Below, in pieces: positions 58,001 through 64,000 of a DNA stretch of 64,000 nt (the stretch's first letter is position 1; each line of letters opens with the position of its first letter). The DNA is taken from positions 7,964,071 through 8,028,070 of the forward strand of contig JAGTTD010000024.1 in assembly GCA_018398585.1 (NCBI GenBank), read 5' to 3'. Under the pieces are notes generated by a model. It did not search any database, was not told where the DNA came from, and was given only the letters and a program-made list of their open reading frames with translations. The stretch comes from Simmondsia chinensis (Eukaryota > Streptophyta > Magnoliopsida > Caryophyllales > Simmondsiaceae). A program made the position numbers and the translations under genes.

Positions 58001-58146
58001 ACCAACCTCTATATGGGGAGAACTTTTCTGGTTTGATTTCTAGTTTCTTTGTCTCTTCTAGTTTGGGAGTTAGAAGCAAGGTGCAAAATACTTGTAGTTT
58101 GCTATTTTTCCAGCATTCTATTGGTTTCGATAAGAATACTACTCAA

Positions 58147-60125
58147 TGTTTTCTCCTTTTGTTTGTTTAGTGTGGTTGTTGTAAATACAAAACCAAACAA
58201 ACATATGCAAAAATGGGACTCGTAGTGACTTGGGAGCGAGCCAAAATTCCGAAGTGCACATGTTTGACCTCAACCAATCACCTCTTAGAGGGTTGGTACT
58301 TTTGGTGAATCTGACTTCAATTTGCAATTTTAATGTAGATCCTACACATGCTCCAATTAAGGAGACTTTTAGTTATATTTTCTATAGATTTTTTGGGTTT
58401 AATATTTCAATGAAATGTAAAAAGATATGGACGCGACTCAAGTGATAGTTGGAGTGATAGAGCTGAGCCCACAGACACCTTATCTCGTACACTTAAAAGC
58501 TAGGAATTAGGGTGGAGACAAACTCAAGAGCTCATCTGTCCAGTTACAAGCCTAAGGAAATCAGGTTTTTAAGCTAGGCACCTTGGACTTGTAATGACTC
58601 AAATGAGTTAGAGCTTAAAAAGATTTAGATTAAGTGAACAGTATTTGGGTCACTAGATGAGGACTAACACAATCAACGTTAAGCCTTGGCCATCAAAGCC
58701 TTTAAACGATGACTCAAACCTGAATTCACCTTACTTATTAAGCAGTAACACTAGTGTTAAGACCAACGCAATAAAGGTCAAGCCTTGGCCATCAAAGTCC
58801 TAAACCAACGCCTCAAATCTCAAGTTGTCAATTGTTGGGAACAAATTAAAACATAGAGTTCATACCTGAAACCTAAAATTTGCATTGCCTTAAAGGAAAG
58901 CAAGTATAAGCTATGCTAAGCTGTGTTAGACTAGGTTAAGTTACACTATTTCTAAGTAAAAAGCACATGTGTACGGTAAGAATAAAAAATAAAAACGTTT
59001 TGTATGATGGCGCTGGACACTTTATAATGACAATAGTGTCTCTCATTTATATAAAAATGAAATAACTGCTGCAAACAATTCTAGCGTATATGTTGCACGT
59101 CTTCCTAGAGTCATTTTTGGCATACTAAATGGGCGTTGATCATGCCCTGAAAACGTGTGCTCGAGCCTCTTTGTGGAAGCCCCGCGTTGATGTATTTCGT
59201 CGGAGACCCTTCTAGATGTCCCACGTTCGTCTGGATATATTTAAGGCCCACGCTTCTTGATATGCGCTTCAAATAAGTACCTCGAGCTTTAGAACCACTA
59301 TTCTTGTAGCCTTTTGGGAAGTCCCCTGAACTTGAGCCTTTTTTACCCCATCAACCATATTAAGAGGTTGTTATCCCATAAGGGATTTAACTAGGGATGG
59401 CAATGGCACAAGGCAAGTACGAGGGGTGCCTCCTTCATACCCATACCCGTCATCCAAATTCATATCCATACTCGCTCGATTACCTGCCACGGATGGGAAG
59501 TGGATACCCATACCTACCCCAGCGGGTACAAACCCTTACCCGTACCTGTCCCATTATTCACGGGTATCCAACGGGTATCTACTACCTGCCCTATAATGTG
59601 GGTACTAAACGGTTACCCATACCCTCCCATATTAATTATTTAATACTATTTTTAAGAATTTGATTATATTTTTTGATAAAATTAATAAATAATTTAGATA
59701 ATAGAATTTAAACACGTATTTTTTTTTATTTGAAAGTTAACTAAATACAAAATCGAGTGGGTAATGATGGGTATAAGGCAAGGTGGGGTGGGGTGGGGCG
59801 GGGCAGGTATGGAGCGGGGGCGGATACAACCTATACCCGTACCCGCCCCATATCCGTGGCGGGTATGGGGCAGATACACCAAATCCATACTCGCTATCTG
59901 CCTCACTTATACCCATACATGCCCCAAACGAGGCAGATACCTGCGGGTCACGGGTTTTACTCGCCCTAATTCTAGCCCTAGAGCTCTAGGCAATTGGGCT
60001 TGAGAAGCCTTTCTCTTAATGTCTAAAGGTCAGACATCCCTCAAGGATGGCTCCACGTGGTAGATACATATCCTTTAGTCTCAAAACAGTGTCATCAGAA
60101 CTGCCTTGAGTTTGGGTTGTCAACA
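58147..60125 (-). repeat. second Tat LTR, minus orientation, with a nested element
   Basis: Read on the minus strand it starts TGTTGACAACCC at 60,125 after the polypurine tract and ends GAGAAAACA at 58,147. It matches the LTR at 30,710-32,030; without its insert (59,391-59,981) it is about 1,388 bp. Shared blocks include the AATCTGACTTC and TGTTTGACCTCAACCAATC regions. Confidence 0.78.
59391..59981. mobile_element. MITE-like element rich in GGGTA and TACCC words
   Basis: Left end CTAGGGATGGCAATGG; right end, reversed, CTAGGGCTAGAATTAGGG. C-rich left arm (TACCCGTACCTGTCCC) and G-rich right arm (GGGGTGGGGTGGGGCGGGG) around an AT-rich middle. The start TAGGGATGGCAAT is widespread in plant hAT-type non-autonomous elements as I recall them. 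It interrupts the Tat LTR. TSD uncertain. Confidence 0.62.
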
Positions 60126-60138
60126 AATGCCCCCCTTT
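60126..60138 (-). other. polypurine tract of the second Tat LTR
   Basis: AAAGGGGGGCATT on the minus strand, identical in layout to 30,697-30,709. Confidence 0.85.
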
Positions 60139-60254
60139 AGTCATTGGTAATTTTAGATTTTCAAGGGGTAAAAAATCTGCTTGATTTGACCTTCAACTGC
60201 TACAGGGAGCTCGAGAGGGCACTATTTGACGTTCAAGTTATCGTTCTTGCATGT

Positions 60255-60264
60255 CTATAAATAC
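60255..60264 (+). promoter_or_regulatory. TATA-like element before the PMD frame start
   Basis: CTATAAATAC, about 150 bp upstream of the ATG at 60,414, matching the placement of CTATAAGT before the frame at 30,420. Confidence 0.5.
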
Positions 60265-60413
60265 GACAGATAAGGCTTCCAAAATTTTCACCATTTGCTC
60301 TATGCTCTATCTTTGTTGCAATCAAGAGCTTTGACACTTGCTCCAACCTTAAAATTTCCTGTTCTTCTTGCTAATTACCCTTCTAGAGGTTTAAATTTCT
60401 TCAAAACATAGAA

Positions 60414-60491
60414 ATGGCTCAAATCACTCGTGCTCTTTCCATCCCTATTCCCAAGGCTAGTAGTCCTGTAGAGTTCTTGACCAGACATTAA
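60414..60491 (+). pseudogene. N-terminal remnant of the PMD frame
   Basis: Starts MAQITRALSIPIPKASS and stops after 25 codons. Corresponds to the start at 30,420. Beyond it the sequence no longer matches the first copy and soon becomes plus-strand Tat gag-pol, so the frame was truncated by a rearrangement. Confidence 0.65.
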
Positions 60492-60539
60492 TGAATAATG
60501 CTTAAGACAGAGGTCAAGGCAAAGTTGCTAGTCCCAAGC

Positions 60540-61887
60540 CACTAGATTTCAATGCTTCCTAGAATAAGGATGGAAAGAGGAGGCCTAACCAAGGATGTAA
60601 AGGCTAAGGGGCACAAGAAAACCTAAAGATGGGCTAGCTTATCCATTAGTTAGGAGTGAGGATGACTGGTGGATAGGTTGGACGCTCTTTGCCTTGATTG
60701 ATTATGGTTAGGTACTAGCATAAATAGGATCTAATATGGAGCCTTAATTCGTTTTAGGACATCAAAAACATAATCAATCCACTCAGTCAATTACACCTTA
60801 TTTGGTCAATCTTGGAGTTTAAGAACAAATAAAAGGGCCTAGCACATAGCAAAATTGTGGGTGAGTTAACTCCAAAAGATGATCTTGGTGCAAATGAGGC
60901 ACAAAGTCAATTGCAAATTCAATTTGGGTCATTAGCAGACCAAGTTGAAGTGAGACCAGCGGTAATATTTCCCCTCTAGTTCGAGAAAAGTTTGGAACAA
61001 ACCCAGATTGAAGAAGACATCGAAGCGTTGGATGAGGTAAGGAAAGTTAAAATGGTTGGAGAAATTGAGACTGCCCACGAATGTAAATTTGAAATCTTAC
61101 CTTATGAGTTAGATCCAGGTTTCTCACGGTTTTTTAAGGAACACCATAAGTTATGTAAACAAATGTTCAATGCCCTTGTCTATGCCCTACAAGCATATTA
61201 AAACTTTGTACACTACAGCCAAATTTGATGGGGTCCTAATGAGTAGAGTGTTGGTCAGTGCGTCATCTTCCCTTCTTGCATATTGGGAGTCATAGGCAAG
61301 TCTCGAACGATCTCATTATCTTGATCGTGGCTATTTGTGGTTTTTCTAGAGCAATAAGTCTGAATGGGTCATCCCAATGGATTTGACTATTGACCCATTG
61401 TAGTGGACACTACCTTAAGCTATATTGCACTACTAGGAAGTGATTGGTTGCACACCCAACTACTACATTCCTTCCTCATTGCACCAATTCCTAGTTCTTT
61501 AGAATTATGACATATAGAGATTGTCATGGAAGATGACAAGCCACTTTCACAATCCATTAATTGTTTATTCTAATTTCATGGAGGCAATTTCTTTAAAAGA
61601 GGGTGTTCGCCCGTTACAAATGAGCAGAATAGGGCATGGGCAGGCACCAAAGACAACAAAGTCAACACTCGTCCATATGATGGCTTGATCACCATCTTGA
61701 GTCCACCACCATTAAAGATAGACGGCAGCAATGTGGAACTTGAGTGCCCAAATTTGGATGTACAGAGTTTTGCTAAAACCCTCATGATTCGGGAGAAGCT
61801 TAAGAGGTTGACAAAGGGCAGTGTCTTCAACAGTTGCCAAGCTAATTTCTTTGCATACTGAGGACAAACTATGGGCTGAACCAAGAC
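60540..61887 (+). mobile_element. Tat-lineage gag-pro-pol remnant, part 1
   Basis: Plus strand. The stretch 60,840-61,200 includes LTPKDDLGANEAQSQLQIQF and an open frame (60,992-61,201) with ELDPGFSRFFKEHHKL. Near 61,400-61,490 the words SYIALLGSDWLHT match the protease-to-RT linker of Tat elements (a YNMLLGRPWIH-like motif). Stops are frequent. The frame is cut at about 61,888 by a repeat and continues at 62,942. Confidence 0.62.
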
Positions 61888-62941
61888 TATAAATGAGTCA
61901 AGTCATCTTTCCAAGCCCTCACGAGCTAGCTCAGCATAAGCTCGTATAGCTTGTCTCATCGCGAGCTTTGCCTAGAAGAGCTCGAGTAGGTGAGCTCACG
62001 AGCTTAGTAGAGCTTGAGCTCATGAGCTCACGAGCCTAGACAAGCCTGAATATATAAAAAATAGTAGAATTTAATTTTAATTTTAACTATGTCTATTTAA
62101 TTATTATGACTTTATTAAACATGTAGCTAGTACCACACTTGCATTGTAATTCCAATTGTAAGTTGTAAGCATGTGCATTTGACTACGTGGAAGAGGAGAA
62201 ATTATTAAGTGATCAAAGTCACCATAAACCATATATGGATTTCTCTCTCTTATTAATGCTCTATTCTCCTTGCGAGTTCTCTTTTTTTTCTCATATAGGA
62301 TGCATGGTAACCTTGAGTCACCTAATAAGTTCTCGTGAAAAAAGTATGTACAATTAATGAAAGTTAAATGAATTACAGTGAGATATACATGCCTATGCAC
62401 GATTTTAAACATACCTAATTAAGACTTTATTTTCCATTGAATGGCCTTACAACTTCAAAAGGCAAATATGTCATTACAAATAATTAGTTTAATTATAGTT
62501 TACATTTTAAATTTTCCCTAATCAAAAAAGCAAAAAAAATAAATGCGTGAATTGCGGAAATTCAAGCATGCTTATGCATTATGTGATTAAATTTTAAAAT
62601 TAGATACATTTTTTTCTAACAATATTTATATCATTATTGATGAAAATTATGTTGAAATTATTTGGTACAAAAGTTATGGGTTTGCTATTAAAAATTAGGC
62701 CTAATCTAGTACCTAATCTAAAATAAAGCAAGGTGGATGACTTTTAAGTGAGAAAGCCTCAGCTCAACTAACGAAGAGCTCAGCTTGAGCTTATGGCAAG
62801 TCGAGCCAAAGTCTATGACAAGCCAGCTTGAGCTCGAAATTTCCAAGCTTGATAAGCTTCAAGGCAAGCCTGAGCCAAGCTAAATATTGAAGAGCCGAGT
62901 CTCAAGTCTAATAAGCTTAGGCTTGGCTTAGCTTATTTATA
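61888..62941. mobile_element. non-autonomous element with GAGCTC/AAGCTT-rich ends
   Basis: Left end TATAAATGAGTCAAGTCAT and right end, reversed, TATAAATAAGCTAAGCCAAG. Both subterminal regions are dense in AGCTCGAG, GAGCTTGAG and CAAGCC words; the centre is AT-rich and non-coding. The layout resembles plant hAT-type non-autonomous elements, but no TSD was found. It splits Tat pol. Confidence 0.58.
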
Positions 62942-64000
62942 CCCATAGGTTGAAGAGTAAAAGGTCTTCAAGTATGATTGTGAGATCCATTCCATACAAG
63001 AGAAGGAGCTGGCATTGACTGACTTGAGGTTAGCACTAGTGAACGTGGAGGACTTGAGAGTCGAGAGCAGATGCCACTTGATTGAAGTCAACCTCCAAAA
63101 AAGAAAAACTAAGGCTAACTTATGAGTGGGTTGCTTTTTGATGTGAAAGGAGTGATTACGTCATGTTGTCACTTAAGTTAAAGGATTGTTTTGCTTAGGA
63201 GCACCATGAGATGCATGAATTAGATAGAAAGTTGGCTACGCACAAGCTACCAATAAGGCATGGAGCCAAGCTCATCATTCAAGCTCAAGGGAGGATGTCC
63301 CGAAAAGTAATTAACAAGGCTAAGAAGGACATTGAGAGGCCTCTTAAGCCCAAGTTTATTCAAGCTGCAAGATATGTTGAATGGTTGGCCAACATAGTGC
63401 TAGTGGTCGAGAAGAATGGCAAAATGAGAGTGTGCATTGGCTTCAAAGACTTGAATACAACCACTCCCAAGGTATTGATTGACTCATACTTTGTGGATAT
63501 TACTAGGTCATCATTTTCCTAGCTGATACCATAATACTATGTTGAAGTGTCCAAGATCCATATGCATCTTTGAAAGGATTGCCCTTCCTTTTGGACTTAA
63601 ACATGCTGGCATCACTTACCAAAAAGCCATAAATATGATTTTTCTTAATGACTTAATTGGTAAGAAATTGGATGGCTACTTAGATAATACTGTAAGATCC
63701 AAAGTGAACATCTAGCTGACATAAGAAGTGCATTCTTAAGGATGCAAAGTCACAACCTCAAGATGCACCCTCAAAATATGTGTTTGGGGTCTGAACGTAT
63801 AACTTCTTAGGTTTTCTAGTAAACTAAAGGGGGATTAAGGTGGATCAAAATAAGGCTAAGGCTATCTAAGATGCTAAGCCACCTTCAAATATGAAGAAGC
63901 TTCATAGGTTTCTTGGCCAAGTTAATTTCCTGGGATGTTTCATATTGAATGCTGTAGGAAAAGATCATGGTGTTCTCACCACTATCGAAATTAAATTCAA
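62942..64000 (+). mobile_element. Tat-lineage pol, part 2 (RT), running off the window
   Basis: RT starts near 63,190 (EHHEMHELDRKLATHKL), then KFIQAARYVEWLANIVLVVE and KNGKMRVCIGFKDLNTTTP near 63,350-63,465. After a deletion and frameshift RT continues to FLGFLV-like and KKLHRFLGQVNFLG-like words near 63,900-63,930. Sequence resembles the RT at 8,470-9,360, so both are of one family group. The catalytic motif is lost (63,680 reads LDNT in place of YxDD). The window ends inside RT. Confidence 0.75.

Noticed and set aside
59397..59663. Open frame of 88 codons across the GGGTA/TACCC element
   Set aside because: Composition follows the repeat words (Y, P, T rich); it is a by-product of a non-coding mobile element.
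61888..62941. CRISPR-like or satellite array from repeated GAGCTC words
   Set aside because: Words are irregularly spaced and confined to the two ends of one insert, as in a non-autonomous transposon.

Overview
The window is nuclear DNA of a flowering plant, most likely a dicot; I cannot name the species. It holds one intact-looking host gene and is otherwise a heavily nested graveyard of transposable elements. Evidence for a plant: Ty3/gypsy elements of Athila, Tat and chromovirus type, Ty1/copia elements with Angela-like LTRs, plant L1-type LINE ends, Au-type SINE tails, a plant mobile domain (PMD) reading frame, and a CCHC zinc-knuckle gene with a typical plant layout.

Layout. 1-2.3 kb: decayed reading frames of unknown identity on the minus strand, split by a SINE with a 5S rRNA head. 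2.3-7.9 kb: an Athila-like gypsy remnant (minus), whose integrase is split by a 1.43-kb solo LTR; its 3' side holds an 88-bp G run. 7.9-32.0 kb: one degenerate Tat-lineage gypsy element on the plus strand (pol, then an antisense PMD reading frame, then polypurine tract and 3' LTR). It has been opened by an 11-kb copia element (9,960-20,936, minus; itself carrying a solo LTR with a perfect TSD) and by two more copia-type solo LTRs in the PMD frame. 32.0-36.3 kb: a copia LTR fragment, the 3' end of an L1-type LINE and two MITE-like elements with long inverted repeats. 36.3-39.4 kb: the youngest-looking insertion, a complete gag-only LTR element with matching LTRs, PBS, PPT and perfect TSD. 40-44 kb: a CT-rich tandem repeat, C and G runs, a second 5S-headed SINE with a 17-bp TSD, and a decayed plus-strand copia pol carrying a third SINE.

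44.2-45.8 kb: the host gene (minus, three exons, 268 codons) for an RS-rich, nine-zinc-knuckle nucleic-acid-binding protein. 46.6-51.7 kb: a possible solo LTR and a decayed chromovirus-like gypsy element whose 3' end carries a 241-bp tandem duplication. 52-58 kb: a MITE, a GC-rich poly(A)-ended retrosequence, two related Athila-like LTR remnants (one with a MITE and a SINE in it) and a LINE RNase H scrap. 58-64 kb: a second Tat LTR in minus orientation with the start of its antisense PMD frame, joined abruptly to plus-strand Tat pol that runs off the window.

No operon-like cooperation exists here. The order of insertions can be read from TSDs and interrupted frames: Tat element first, then the copia element and solo LTRs, then fragments inside those. 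The most unusual items are the 5S rRNA-headed SINEs, the LTR family with embedded primer-binding-site copies, the antisense PMD frame with its own TATA-like element in two copies, and the long G/C homopolymers. All similarity statements come from reading and recall; no database search was run.
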